A program made the translations under genes and the position numbers. 64,000 bases of DNA from Emiliania huxleyi CCMP1516 (lineage: Eukaryota > Haptophyta > Isochrysidales > Noelaerhabdaceae), in the NCBI RefSeq assembly GCF_000372725.1, contig NW_005198965.1:708995-772994 (forward strand), read 5' to 3'. This document shows, in pieces, positions 10,501 to 22,470 of the stretch (the stretch's first letter is position 1; every line of letters starts with the position of its first letter). The notes below the pieces were generated by a model. The model did not search any database. It worked only from the letters and a program-made list of their open reading frames with translations, and was not told the origin of the DNA.

Positions 10501-10579
10501 GCAGCGCGCACGAGGGCGAGAGCGAGAGAGCTGCGCAGGAGGTGAGGGCTGCCAGCGTCAGCCACGGGCTGGGGCGCAT
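7520..10579 (-). CDS. Secreted/plastid-type protein with two peroxiredoxin-like (thioredoxin-fold) domains and coiled coil
   Basis: Single open frame of about 1019 residues from ATG 10579 to TAG 7520. The N-terminus is a signal-type leader (MRPSPWLTLAALTSCAALSL). Residues about 140-310 resemble AhpC/Prx-like thioredoxin folds (SLAALAAGRSYLVLLAS, then VSFPLLSDPDSAWLSQL), but no peroxidatic Cys in a PxxxTxxC setting is visible. A long Ala/Glu coiled coil with Lys-rich patches follows (about 360-590). A second similar fold follows (about 610-760; AVLFLCGAAD, AVLSDAGGGLLRSLGV), then a basic linker and a C-terminal domain ending WLWEDDGL. An intron inside the basic linker is possible. The function is unknown; redox activity should not be assumed. 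Confidence 0.62.
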   Translation of the reverse strand: MRPSPWLTLAALTSCAALSLSPSCALPRRPAVSRSPPPGMINKKQAELAAMLERARAAREGGLSEATAPPPPPKRPKPPPAAKKTAVTRDDIFAAFKRSNQPSTKPARPSAPKAHPRPAAPSGPSLEEEYAAFDAMVAGSRTGRQGRALSSELLTSGEPLPTPAKLSALAGHPTSFDSLAALAAGRSYLVLLASSEPIMSNALRSDLVAFASRFPGARLDAAVAAVSRVAPATYRKLERKGGVSFPLLSDPDSAWLSQLNVDRNGGPCGYLLDVARGGVLLASFGPADPAPLLDRVTAAVEARAKGSASPTDAAAPAPPAPSTAAEAEAARSERRAAELFGALPTAAPPPPSAGPADAGADLEALRRENEELKALQALQRENEQLKAALEASRADEAAAAQREEAAAAAQQREAAAAAQKAADDAANAKAAMALAEAKARAAPKQKMPKQKKQAKKAGGPADSRPRAADDTRPRAGAAGADAAGADATLRKQLEAAETARRAAEARAEEERAAAASAVAAADAAAAAAREAAALAASEAAARAQAEAAAEAAAQEVAAQAAAAAAVGGSEEEAGEEEESGGRRGAPHAGDALPGLDLTGLSLVGGGDSQAAPRDLLEAAAGRSAVLFLCGAADSKGTLPQAARLWDSRLGGLAAEANASLASVSVGEAAAIYVAALRAAAAAAPSSAVLSDAGGGLLRSLGVPELRPGSLYVFLLSATEPGRLLGSFGATEAERACETAREMLRRRKAQLAAERRAVEEAAAAEEAAAAAAAESAASLVTPTFVPRIASEDDAAAWESLVGVGGSGGGRAGASKGAVALRRGPRPRVSERRPGSSSREGVREGGSATAAGPPADRSRTPYKMVYLPGVLALIGMLRASDGVVAVTTSRVRSLEYTPAASVEEGAPLTVAFAGFGRRSSVRLLARGGTGWRDKTQQLFIETRRDMPLSALREVLRGLASARGFELVFASSICASDGAGSTRAGADAAAEEQAAAVRRLEAAGATDGNTDDAAWLWEDDGL

Positions 10580-10799
10580 GGTAATGCTCGACGTCAAAAG
10601 TATTCGCGCTCATCCTGCCATGCACAGACACACAGCTGCTTCCCCTCCCCCCTCAAGACCTTCCCAAGGGCGAGGACACGCGCAGGCCGCACCTCTAGTG
10701 AGGCCCGCATAGTATGTGGGAGACTCATGCCGCCGCCCCTGCCACCCCTGTGATTTGGGGCTTTACACGTTTTTCTCGCCAAGTACTATCTATATTCTT

Positions 10800-11240
10800 T
10801 TGCTGATATTCTCCCCAGACCCTCTATATTCTCGAGAATATTCTCGAATATTGAGAATATTTTTACCACGCGGCAGGTCGACGGAGGCCAAAAACCGCTC
10901 TAAAGTAGAGGTTTTGTGCTCCCAAACCGCCGAGGAACGTCCGAAACTTAAAATTTTCCGTCTGCGTCGACCCAAAACCTACTGTTGAGGTGCAAAAGAG
11001 CTGTTCCGAGAAGCTCTAGTCAAGACCGCACTTGGAGACCGTTCTAGACGCCGCGATTGTAACGTCGAGAATATTCAAGAATATCTTGAGACTCGAGGTC
11101 AATCAAGGTCAAGGGCTGAAGAAAGCTCGTATATTCTTGAGAAAAAAGCCGGCCGGGGCATCTAGGTTCTCGAGAATATTCTCGAATACGAAAGTGCGCG
11201 GGACCCTCTATATTCTCAAAGATATTCGAGAATATGGTGT
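10800..11240. promoter_or_regulatory. Cluster of palindromic GAA/TTC arrays resembling heat-shock elements
   Basis: Three perfect GAA-nn-TTC-nn-GAA trimers at 10836-10848, 11069-11081 and 11174-11186, plus dimers such as TTC-nn-GAA at 11225-11232, in an AT-richer 440-bp island of an otherwise GC-rich contig. The pattern equals the HSF binding consensus. No adjacent heat-shock gene was recognised, so it may instead be a degenerate palindromic repeat. Confidence 0.35.
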
Positions 11241-11577
11241 CAGGGCCAACCTGTGAGCTGTGTCAGTGTGCCCGTGCGTGGTAGTGAGAGACTGCCGGTG
11301 AGAAGCCGGAGGAAGGTCGCTAGACTGAGATGAGACCGCCAGTGGAGTTGGGATTCCACCGTGCACCGCGCTGCGAGCCTGTCGTGTCCCTTGTCAGGAG
11401 CAGGAGAGCCCACCTGTCCCCCTGATCGTCCTTCCAAAATCCTGCTCGTGCAGGTGTGGACCCTGTCCTCCTCCCCTACGAGTATCCCTCGTTTGGGTTG
11501 TCTTGGAGCACTTGGAGTGCAGTCAGTAACCGCACATCCAGGGCCGGGGAGCTAAGATCTGTTTTCTTTCTTTTTTT

Positions 11578-11668
11578 ACGTCCTCCCATCCCTCCCTTGG
11601 GTTGTCTGTTTTCTTTCTTTCTTTCTTTGCTCCAAGTACTTGGCTTGTTGCTTTCTTTCTTTCTTTCT
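11578..11668 (+). mobile_element. Two successive family A insertions; the second is a 27-bp insert with 13-bp duplication
   Basis: A truncated copy (CCTCCCATCCCTCCCTTGGG to a CTTT tail) ends at 11628. Immediately after it GCTCCAAGTACTT occurs at 11629-11641 and again at 11669-11681, bracketing 27 bp that are only the final GGCTTGTTG plus CTTT tail. This looks like serial insertion at one site. Confidence 0.75.
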
Positions 11669-11781
11669 GCTCCAAGTACTTCGCGGCCTAAATCTGTGCA
11701 GGTTGTCGGAGAGAGAGGACACGATGCCGGAGAAGAAATCACGACTCCCACAGTGATTTGGGCTCGGCAGCTTGTCAGCCC

Positions 11782-12185
11782 TCAGCCGAAGCTGGGGCCG
11801 GTCCCGTAGCCGAGAGAGCCCGCGCCGATGAGTTCGACGCGGTCGGGGGGGCCTGCGGAGAGGCCAGCGAGGTGGCGATCGCTGTACTTCATGGCGCCCT
11901 CAAAGTGGGGCTGGCTGACAAGCCAGAGGTCGATACTCTGGACGACCCATAGGATGCCACGAATGCCTGAAGGAGGCGAGGCCAGAGGCAGGCTCCGCTG
12001 CTCTCGGGTGATCTCACTTTGGTGGCTGAAGGACCCGATGGTCCTGTCACATTCGCGTTCCGAGTCGTGGGGGTAGAAGAATTCGAGGTAGAATCGAGTC
12101 AGCACTTCCTTGTAGTACAGCGGACCGCCAGGCTCGCCGGCAGCATCCGCAGGGAGGCAGCATATGAGGCACCAGTCTTCTGGAG
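11782..12185 (-). other. Open frame of unknown status
   Basis: A minus-strand open stretch ending in TGA at about 11782, with a non-repetitive composition (for example GGPLYYKEVLTRFYLEFFYP and SHQSEITREQ). It follows a plausible AG acceptor near 12185. The longer frame upstream is Arg-rich and starts without ATG. I do not recognise it; it may be a 3' exon or a gene relic. Confidence 0.25.
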
Positions 12186-13409
<1,224 letters not shown>

Positions 13410-13541
13410 CTGAAATAAAGAAAACAGGCAACCCAAGGGAGGATGTGTGCCTCCCCACCTCGCTCGGCTCTCCTCCTTGAATCCTCCCCCTCACCCCGTT
13501 GCAGGACTGGCGCCGTGGCGGGCGGGTCCGACGAGAAAGCG

Positions 13542-14023
13542 ATGTACGGCATTCCAAGTGGCGGCATCGACGTCGCGGACCTCTTGGCTCGCCTCGGGCT
13601 CGTCGAGAAGGGCGCCGGCGGAGGCGTGCGCGCGAGGGAGGGCGCGTCCGCGGTGCAGCTCGTGAGGCGAGGCCTTGACTTGGATGTAGGCGACCTGTAG
13701 GCGACGTGGGGAAGGTGCTGCTGACCGCAGAGTTGTTGGAGAAGGAGGCGTCGATCCGGGATGTGTGCGAGGCGGAGAGGCGCGCGGGCGCGGCAAAGAT
13801 AGCGGCGGTCGAGGCCGTAGTGGCCAGGGTTGAGGGTGAGGCCGCGGGGGGCGAACGCCTCGCATTGGAGGCTCTGCGGGGCGCGGAGGCGGCGGCGAGG
13901 AGGGCGTCGGGCGACGCGCAGGCGGAGCTGGATCGCTTGAAGAGGATGCACCAGGTGCGCGACGGAACCCCACAGGGGCACGGGAGGGAGGCTGGCAGTC
14001 GGGCCGCCAGCGCATCAGCGTGA
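13542..14023 (+). pseudogene. Coiled-coil protein fragment broken by an 11-bp tandem duplication
   Basis: The frame from ATG 13542 (MYGIPSGGIDVADLLARLGL) stops at TAG 13698-13700. The frame beginning just after continues a coherent helical sequence (GKVLLTAELLEKEASIRDV). The break coincides with TGTAGGCGAC at 13685-13694 repeated at 13696-13705. Removing the second 11-bp unit joins LDVGD to VGKVLL in one frame of about 157 residues. A GT donor follows MHQ near 13956, so this may be internal exons of a larger gene. Family not recognised. Confidence 0.4.
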
Positions 14024-14506
14024 TTCCCAACTAGCGCCACGATCGCTGACGTGTGAGGCTCCCCTGCAGTTTCTGCACCATACGACAGTGTGGGCGCAGG
14101 TTATACCTCATGGGATAAGGGTGGTCATGACTGTGACGGCTTTATGGGTCTTTTTCCTTTTGTGCGTTTCGGTTGTTGCTGGGGGTGGGATGTCTCAGCT
14201 CCGATATGCCAGCGTGAATACCCGCGGCAGGCATATCTCCCGGACTCGGCCGGACTGGACCGGCGTATACCGGTGCACACCCTGCACGGTCACGGCGGGC
14301 ACAGTAGAAACCACACCCACTGCACTCTCCAGCGCACACACAGCCGTTTACAGAACTTCCAGCGCACACACACTCTCCAGCGCACACACAGCGGGGTGCG
14401 CGGGGAGAGCCTTCCCACACCGAAAACTGGCCTTCACACCGCGCCTGAGACATCCCACTGGGTTCGCGGAGCTTTCCCTGACCTCACGCGCGAGAGGCAC
14501 ATCGAC

Positions 14507-17500
14507 ATGCTCCGTCGGACGAGACGTATGCTCCGCGCAGGCACGCTCGGTCTCCTCGTTTCGACCGTCAACGCCGCCTTCGCCCCGGCGCCCGCTCGCG
14601 CCGCGTATGCTGGCGCGCGGCACGCGCTGCGGCCCGGAGCGCGAGCTGCCGGGAGAGCGGCGCCCAGCCGCGGCAGCGCAGTCCATCTCTCGTGCGACCA
14701 CGCGACGCGGACCTGCGGCGTGCACGCACCGAGTGGCACCAACGCCGCAGCGGCCGTCGCCGCCGTCGCCGCGGCGCCCACCGTGCGCGGCGTGGGCACG
14801 CGGGCGGGCGGGCCCGCGATGGTGGCGCCGGCGGTGGAGACGGCCGAGTGCGGTGCGGGCACGTCCGACGGCGAGATGGCGAAGCAGTACGTGCCTGCCG
14901 AGGTGGAGGAGCGGCTGTACGCGTGGTGGGAGGCTAAGGGCTACTTCAAGCCCGCGCCGGACAACGGGAAGCAGTGCTTTGTCGTCTCGATGCCGCCTCC
15001 GAACGTGACTGGGCGGCTGCACATGGGGCACGCGATGTTCGTGGCGCTGGAGGACATCATGGCGCGCTTCCACCGGATGCGCGGGCACCCGACGCTCTGG
15101 CTTCCGGGGACGGACCACGCGGGCATCGCCACGCAGATGCTCGTTGAGAGAGACCTCAAGTCGAAGGGGGTGGAGCGGGTGGCGCTCGGCCGCGAGGGCT
15201 TCCTGGACAAGGTGTGGGAGTGGAAGGAGGAGTACGGCGGCGCGATCACGGCGCAGATCCGCCGGCTCGGTGCCTCGTGCGACTGGTCGCGCGAGCGCTT
15301 CACTCTCCAGCCCGAGCTCTGCGAGGCTGTGACGGAGGCGTTCGTGACGCTGCACGAGCGAGGCCTCGTCTACCGGGGTGAGCGGAGCTCTCCTCTCCAG
15401 ATCTCCTCTCCAGATCTCGTCTCCAGATCGCCTCTCCAGCACCTCTCGCCCGCGCGGCGAGGGCATGACGAGAGGCTCCGCCGCCCGCTCAGGCGAGTAC
15501 ATGGTCAACTGGTCGCCCGTGCTCGGCACCGCCGTCTCCGACCTCGAAGTGGACTACGTCGAGGAGCAAGGCTGCAGCTCTCTCCAGCTCCCCGCCCGCC
15601 GGCCGCGAGGCTGCCTCCCCTCCCACAGCCTCGCGCCCCCCGCGAGTAGGGAAGCTGTACTACTTCGACTACCCGCTCGCGGACGGGTCCGGCGCCATCC
15701 CCGTCGCGACCACCCGCCCTGAGACCATCCTCGGCGACGCGTGCGTCTGCGTGCACCCCGAGGACGAGCGGTACAAGGAGTTTGTCGGCAAGCTGGTCCG
15801 CGTGCCAGGCACGCAGCGGGAGGTGCCCGTCATTGCGGACGACTACGTGGAGCGCGAGTTCGGGACGGGGGCGCTCAAGGTGACGCCGGCGCACGACGTC
15901 AACGACTACGCCATCGGCCAGCGGCACGGCCTGCCCCTCCTCAACATCCTGAACAAGGACGCGACGATGAACGAGGCGGCGGGCAAGTACGCCGGCCTCG
16001 ACCGGTACGCGTGCCGTGCGGAGCTGTGGGCGGACCTCGAGGCGGAGGGGCTCGCGCTCAAGGCGCGCGCGGGGGAGGGAGGGCCGGCGGCGGCGCGGGG
16101 GAGGGAGGGCCGGCGGCGCGGCTCGTGGCTCCGACCCCCGCGCCCCTGCTGCCCGCAGGTGGAGGAGCACACGCAGCGGGTGCCTCGCTCGCAGCGGTCG
16201 GGCGAGGTCATCGAGCCGCTCGTCTCGACGCAGTGGTTCGTCAAGATGGGGGGGATGGCGGGCAAGGGGCTCGAGGCGGTGCGGTCGGGCGAGACCAAGA
16301 TCCTGCCCGAGCGCTTCGAGAAGGTCTACTTCAACTGGCTCGAAAACATCCAAGACTGGTGCGTCTCGCGCCAGCTCTGGTGGGGCCACCGCATCCCGGT
16401 CTGGTACGTCGACTCGGCGCCGGGCAAGTACTACTGCGCGCGCTCGGAGGAGGAGGCGCGCAAGCGGGCCGAGGCCGAGCTCGGGCCGGGCGTGGTGCTG
16501 CGGCAGGACGACGACGTGCTCGACACGTGGTTCTCGTCCGGGCTGTGGCCCTTCGCGACCGTCGGCTGGCCGCAGCAGGCGCTGGGCGGAGACCTGACGG
16601 GCGGCGGCGCGCCGGCGGGCTCCGACCTGGCGCGCTTCTACCCGTCGTCGGTGATGGAGACCGGGTACGACATCCTCTTCTTTTGGGTCGCGCGCATGAT
16701 GATGCTCGGCCTCGAGTTCACCGGCAAGGCGCCCTTCCACACCATCTACCTGCACGGCCTGGTGCGCGACGCAAAGGGCCAAAAGATGAGCAAGACCAAG
16801 GGCAACGTGGTGGACCCGCTCGACACGATCGACACGATGGGGACCGACGCGCTCCGCCTCTCCCTCGTCACGGGCGTCACGCCGGGGCAGGACGTGCCCC
16901 TCTCCGAGGACAAGATCCAGGCGAACCGCAACTTCGCAAACAAGCTGTGGAATACGGCGCGCTTCCTCACGATCGGCCTCGCGGACCTGCCCGCCGAGCA
17001 GCGGCAGGCGCTCGCCGTGACCGGCCCGCTGGCGGAGGCCGACCTCGCCGCCCTCGCCCTGCCCGAGCGCTACATCGTCTCGCGCGTGCACGCCCTCGCC
17101 ACCGACGTCACCGCGCAGCTGAGCAGCTACGACTTTGGGCCCGCCGGGCAGTCCATCTACTCCTTCCTGTGGGACGAGTACGCGGACTGGTACCTCGAGA
17201 TCTCGAAGGGCCGGATCGCCTCCGCCGACGCGCGCGCCGCCGCCGACGCGCGCCGCACGCTCGTCTACGTGCTCGACACGTGCCTCCGGCTACTGCACCC
17301 GTACATGCCCTTCATCACCGAGGAGCTGTGGCAGCGGCTGCCGCACGAGGGCGAGTCGATCATGGTGGCCGACTGGCCGCTGATGGAGGAGGCGGGCGAG
17401 CTGCCGCGCGACGCCGCCGCCGAGGCCGAGTTCGCCTCGCTGCAGGCGCTGGTGCGCGGCATCCGAAACGCGCGCGCAGAGTACCGCGTCGAGCCCGCGA

Positions 17501-17922
17501 AGAAGGTGGCGGCCACGGTGCTCGCGGCGCCGCGCCTCGCCGCGGCGGTGCGGAGCGAGGCGGCCGCGCTCGAGGTGCTCGCGCGCGTGGCGACGGGCGC
17601 GCTCCTCGTCGAGGAGGCCGGCTCCGACGCCGCGGCGGCCGCCGAGCAGGCGGCGGGCGAGGGCGCCGTGCGGCTGATCCTGGGCGACGGGCTCGAGGTG
17701 CTGCTGCCGATCTCGGACCTCGTCGATGCGGACAAGGAGCGCGCGCGGCTGGGGAAGCAGCAGACCAAGCTCGAGGCGGACATCGGCAAGCTGGAGGCGA
17801 GGCTGTCGTCGGACGGCTTCGCGGGCAAGGCGCCCGAGGCGGTGGTGGCAAAGGCGCGCAACGAGCTGGCCGACATGAAGACAAAGCTTGCGGCCGTCCT
17901 GGAAGGGCTTGCCAAGCTCTGA
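14507..17922 (+). CDS. VARS: Valyl-tRNA synthetase (organelle-leader form)
   Basis: Class Ia aminoacyl-tRNA synthetase charging tRNA-Val, about 1041 residues. Exons 14507-15377, 15493-15570, 15650-16062 and 16159-17922; intron 1 is GT-AG, introns 2 and 3 are GC-AG. Signatures: HMGH (HIGH box) after PPPNVTGRL, editing-domain entry GEYMVNWSP and [35 protein letters not shown]-type [18 protein letters not shown], and [12 protein letters not shown] (KMSKS box), followed by anticodon-binding helices and the C-terminal coiled coil. The first about 110 residues are a hydrophobic then Ala/Arg-rich leader ([13 protein letters not shown]) suggesting plastid or dual targeting. Intron 3 is a multiple of three without stops, so its retention would not break the frame. 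Confidence 0.95.
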
Positions 17923-18382
17923 GCAGCCCGGCGCTGGGCTGACGCCATCCTCCTGCCGCCGGTCCCCGGAGACGGGAACGGAGGGCTATTCGAGCACCAC
18001 TCTCCACTGCGCACTGGCACTTCTGGACTCGTTTGTACTACTCTAGTGTCTAGACCGTCACATATTACACAAAAACAGAGTGGAGTAAAAGTGTAAATAT
18101 AAAACAAGGCTCGCTCTCGAGGCGATCCCCGCCGGCCCCGCCGCGATCTTTTACTTTTTGTGGATTTGTGCACTGCGTCTGCGGTGTGCAGCCTGCAGCG
18201 TGCAGGGTGCAGCGCGCTTGTGCACTGCAGGCCAGTGAGAGCGGATCTCCCGTGGGGGGTGTGCGGCGTCGGGTGTCGCGCGCACGCGTGTGATCACGAC
18301 ACATTCATGTTATGATTCATCATCAGGAGATACATGTTCATGCACATGCACATGCATAGGGAAATCACACCTCCACGCTCCA
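17923..18382. other. Intergenic 3' region, no gene seen
   Basis: Short direct repeats of GTGCAG (18180-18230) and TGCACATGCACATG (18330-18355). It abuts the tail of a LINE fragment. Confidence 0.5.
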
Positions 18383-19205
18383 TAAATAAATAAATAAATA
18401 ACACGGACACCTCTACTAGGAGATGGGTAAAAAGGAACAGGTCCCCGCCCTGCGGTCTTTGTGCAGGGTTCTTTGTGGGTGTGGTCGGCGACTAGCCGGG
18501 GTCGTCCTCCCGATGGGGGACTAGCACTAGCCGTCTTCCACATGGTCCCTCGGGTCCCTGCTGCTCCTAATCTCTTCGTACATCCTCCTGCTGATCTCCG
18601 CAAAGTCCTGCTCCCTCCCTCGTCTCACCCTGCGCGTCTGCTCCGCCTCACCGTCTTCTGCCCTGCGTCGTCTGGCGACGGGTCCTCCATAGTCGGTCGA
18701 AGTCGCCGCCCTCCTCGTGCCTCTTCCCAACGTTCCCTCGGCGGCCGATGCCGTCTGCTCCGGCTCCCCAGTCCCCGGGTCTGCCCTGCTCTCGTCTGCG
18801 CTAGTCTCTGCTTCGTCCTCACCGGCGTCTCTCCTCTTCCCTCTCCCCTTCTTGTATGCTTTGCACATCGCGTCGATTCCTGTTCGCGTGAGCACCAGCC
18901 TGAAGCCCGCCCAGCATCTGAACCGCTCCCTAAGTCGAAGGAGCATCATCAGTCTCACCCACTTCGCTCTCTGCCCACCGTCTCCGCTCCCTCCCGCTTG
19001 AGCCGCCGTCGCGGCCCTCGTTCGTCCCACTGGCTGTTGGCCTGTTCCCACGTTACCTCCATTATCCCTCCTCCTCCGCGACTCCCTAAGGCTGGCCGGG
19101 CCTCCTTCCACCCAGCGAAGAGCTTCCTCAGCCACTCGATGTGTTCCTCTCTCCAGTCCTCCACACGCCACAGGTTTTTACGCAGCGCGCAGCGCGGTCG
19201 TGGTC
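18383..19205 (-). mobile_element. Family B LINE, 5'-truncated copy (3' end of coding region plus TTTA tail)
   Basis: The minus strand encodes a degenerate C-terminal region (EEHIEWLRKLFAGWKEARPA, later FAEISRRMYEEIRSSRD) that matches the 3' part of the element at 37.7-39.9 kb. It then runs through the shared 3' UTR (GGTAAAAAG complement, GAGGTGTCCG) into five TTTA units at 18383-18405. Multiple stops and frameshifts show that it is inactive. Confidence 0.85.
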
Positions 19206-20078
19206 CCTTGCGCGCCCCAAGCAACCTGCAAAAACGAGTGGTCAGCGCCTACGAGTGCCGCCCACCCCCGTTCGCACCGGTCGCAGCAGGAGCAGCGCGA
19301 CCGCGCCCGCTCGTCGATTCGGACAAGGTGCCCGCTCGTCGATTCGGAGGAGGAGACGGGGTCCTGATTGCCCGACCCGTGGTAGAGCTAGAGGCGCAGC
19401 GGCGCCTTGCCGAGAGACTGGCGTGCCCATCGCCGTCGCCACCGCGGCCTCCCTCTCGAGTAGGCACTAGATTACAGAGCGCGCGGAGCGCGCCCGCTAG
19501 ACACCCCACGAGGCAGCGCGCGGAGCGCGCGCCCGCGAGAGACACCAGACAGCGCGCGCCGCTGCACCTCACAAAAGGCGTAGGCGCTGGTTCGCACATC
19601 TACTGCAGGTTGGTGCGCGCTCTGGGCGCGTCGGGCTGTGGTCTCTTTATGACACACTTTGTGAGCACAAAACACAGCGGCTTGCCTCGCATCACGCATG
19701 TCTCTCTTGGTGTGGAGAAAAAGCTCCAGAATGACCTGGCCCGTCACTCTTCGTTTTGTCCTCGCGGTGCACAGCAGTCCGCCCCCCGGCCGGCGCGTGC
19801 GTGCCCCTGCCTCGCTTCATCCAGCAGGAGGCCAAAAAGGCAGTCCAGATCTCGGGAGCGATATACAACAGACGGTCTCACGCTCCACCCGTTCGGCGCT
19901 GCGACGCGACGAGATCGCGTCGACGTCCCGTCCTCTCTCGGCCCTGCTCACGATGACCAAGCTGATGCCATTGATTGCCATAGGTGGGTGAACGCCCCCT
20001 CCAAGCCCCTCTGCCCCCCCTTTGTTGTCGACCCACGCCTCCATCCCTGAGCGCTGCAGGAGCGAGCCCAGAAGCGTC
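19206..20078. other. Intergenic, no gene recognised
   Basis: About 870 bp with GCGC-rich short repeats at 19475-19560. Long frames are interrupted or repeat-derived. Confidence 0.45.
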
Positions 20079-20735
20079 TCAAAAGTCCCCGTCCGACTCC
20101 GAGGCGTCAGACATCACAGCAGCAGAAGCTGCCGCTGCGCCCCGGAGCTGTCGCAGCCCATCCTCGGTCGTCTTCTGCACGTCGGCTAGCGCCGCGTCAT
20201 GCGTGTCCTTGATGTCGGTCGTGGCCCTGCAAAGCCGCGTGGCAGGCGTGCGGCTGAGGGCTGCGGGCGCCGCAGACGAGAGGAAAGTTTGGCGGCGCGG
20301 CGCGCGCACCGGTGGCACTCGCGAAGGGTCGAGCGCATCTTTTTGAGCTGCGGGTCGGTGGCGGCCTTGAGCTTCTCCTCCTTGTTTCCTGAGGCCGGCT
20401 TCGGGATCTTCTTGTACAGCGCGCTGATGTCGGCCGACTCCTTGTGGATCCACTGACTAACGTCCTGCGCACGGAGGCAGCGGTGTGCCACGATGGCTGC
20501 TCCAGCGATGGCTGCTCCGGTGGCGACACCCAACGGACATCGCCGCTCGTTGGGAGCTGGAGGAGAGACGGAGGTGTGCGCGCTGTGTCGTTCGTTGGCG
20601 CGTGCGTGCAGGCGGCGTGCTGCGAAGCGGGGAGGCGAGAGCTTGGGAGGGCACCTTTGCCAGAAGCGCGAGCTGGTCCGAGGCCTTGGAGGCAGCTGGC
20701 TTCTTGGTCGCCGTGGGCTTCTTCGCGGCTGGCAT
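20079..20735 (-). CDS. Small basic-tailed protein of unknown function (127 aa)
   Basis: Three exons, 20735-20655, 20464-20310 and 20226-20079, with GT-AG introns of 190 and 83 bp, give 127 residues. It starts with a Lys/Ala/Pro-rich tail like that of chromatin or ribosomal proteins (MPAAKKPTATKKPAASKAS). A helical centre follows (DVSQWIHKESADISALYKK), then ECHRATTDIKDTHDAALADV, and an acidic end ESDGDF. The splice phases all match and the stop is TGA. I do not recognise a family; nuclear localisation is only suggested by the tail. Confidence 0.6.
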
Positions 20736-21421
20736 TTAGCGGAGGATCGTTCTTTGGCTGATGGCACGCTGTGAATAAAAAAGGAAAAGCCGGAGGGGTC
20801 ATTTTTTTGATTCGAGAAACCCCCTTTATACGCAGACGTGAGCTCTCTTCCCTGGAGCCTGCTAGACCATCAGCCGCGTGCGGAGGCTCTCTGCCCCGTT
20901 CAAAGTCCGGTCTACTCGAGTAGTAGTGGGAGCACGCTGCACGGGACAGCACGCGTCAAGCGAGTCGCCGCCGGCCGCTTCGGCATGCTCCTCATGCTGA
21001 GAGTCCCCGTCGACAAGAGCGCGCCCCTTGCCGTCGCCGCAAAAGACGAATGGCCTACAAGAGGGGTGTGTCGACACGGTCGTGTCGCCCCTGGGCCGAG
21101 CCGGCCCTGCGCCGCCGGCGGGGAGAGCGAGCAGCGACGCCGCGCGTGTGTTAGACGGTCTCTCGGCGCGCCGCCGCGAGAGAGGTTGCGCACCCCATTT
21201 TTGTGCAAGAGCCAAGAGCAAGAGACGCGGAGCGGCTCGGAAGCACGCACCAGGAGGGGGAGCTGGGATTTCGGGAGGCAAGAACTGGGCGGCGATACCA
21301 CACGAGAATAATACTCGACTACAGCGTCCTGCCCGACACGCTGATATCTACATCCCTCTCGGCCCGGTCATGTCCCCAGCGTGCCTCCTCTGCTGCTGCG
21401 GTGCCCGTGGCAGTGGAACCC
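20736..21421. other. Intergenic region between two minus-strand genes
   Basis: Contains the presumed promoter of the small basic protein (T/A-rich 20775-20820). No supported gene. Confidence 0.4.
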
Positions 21422-22152
21422 TCACTCCCAGTCCGACTTGATCTGGAAGTCGTACTTGAACTTTAGGTGCTCCACCTTATCGTCGTCCACAAAGGTCGTT
21501 TTCACGTGGTACTGGCCGCGCGCCAAGGCGCCTGAGGGGGCCTCCTCCCACTCGCCCTTGGGGAAGAACACTTGGTACACCTGTGGCGGGGGCCGAGGAC
21601 GGTGAACGGCTCGCGAATGTCTGTGGCTCTCTCTCTCCTACAGCGCACCTGGAGCTTGCTCGGCGCGTAGCTGCCCAGCATCTCTGAGTGTGTGTCGACC
21701 TTCATCATTGCGCGCTTGACGACATGCTTGTACTTGAGGCCCGAGACAATCTCGTTCTGAACTTTGAACGAGAGCTGCGTGCGCGGCGTCCGGGTGGTGA
21801 GTGGGTGAACTTCTCCCCTCTTGGATGCCGACTGCACCCTGGCGGCGCGCACCTGTATCCGGTATTTGCATCCCTCTTTGAGGACAAACACCGTGTCCTT
21901 CTTGGGCGAGACGAGGTCGAAGACGAGGGGATCTCTGTCTTCGATGAGGATGCGCATCTCCATCAGCACAACATGCCTCGGGTCGTCGGTCTTCTCAAAG
22001 CTGTCCTGCTTCAGAAGCGTCATCTTGTACCGCTGCATCGCCTCGTCCTCGCCCTCCTTTTGCGCCATCAGCTCCTCGAGCGTCTTCTTGGCCGGGGCGG
22101 CGTGTGATGTGTCGTCGTCGTGTGCCTCGCCATCGGACGAGTCCTCCGCCAT
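21422..22152 (-). CDS. Rho GDP-dissociation inhibitor
   Basis: Cytosolic regulator that extracts prenylated Rho/Rac GTPases from membranes, 194 residues. Exons 22152-21853, 21774-21649 and 21580-21422, both introns GT-AG and phase 0. The N-terminal acidic regulatory arm (MAEDSSDGEAHDDD, then KKTLEELMAQKEGEDEAM) is followed by the immunoglobulin-like prenyl pocket: YRIQLSFKVQNEIVSGLKY, LGSYAP, then VYQVFFPKGEWEEAPSGALA, ARGQYHVKTTFVDDDK and KYDFQIKSDWE at the C-terminus. Length and order match the family closely. Confidence 0.96.
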
Positions 22153-22470
22153 CGCTCACCTTTAGACGGACGGCGCACAGAGGGGCGGCTCTGCGAGTGC
22201 GTTTCTTTTTATTTCGGCCTTTAGCCAAAATAAAGAGACGGGAGTTGCCGAAGAAGAGAAAAAACCAGCGGATCGCCACACCAGCACCACCAGGATTTTA
22301 CAAACAGATTCAAATATGAAACAACAACAACACTCAAGAGAAAGAAGATCTCCCTCTCTCTCAAAACTCAAACGACACACAACATAAAACACAACAAAAA
22401 TCGAGTAAAGATTTCTCTCTCTCGTCACTGTGATCAGGTGCAGGCGAGCTCGCCGCACCGCGCCGCCTCG

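Noticed and set aside
15505..17091. Long minus-strand open frame opposite valyl-tRNA synthetase
   Set aside because: A GC-rich shadow frame with Arg/Leu/Val composition; the plus strand has all synthetase motifs.
18461..20050. 529-codon plus frame
   Set aside because: Runs antisense through a LINE fragment; Ser/Arg/Pro composition without a domain.
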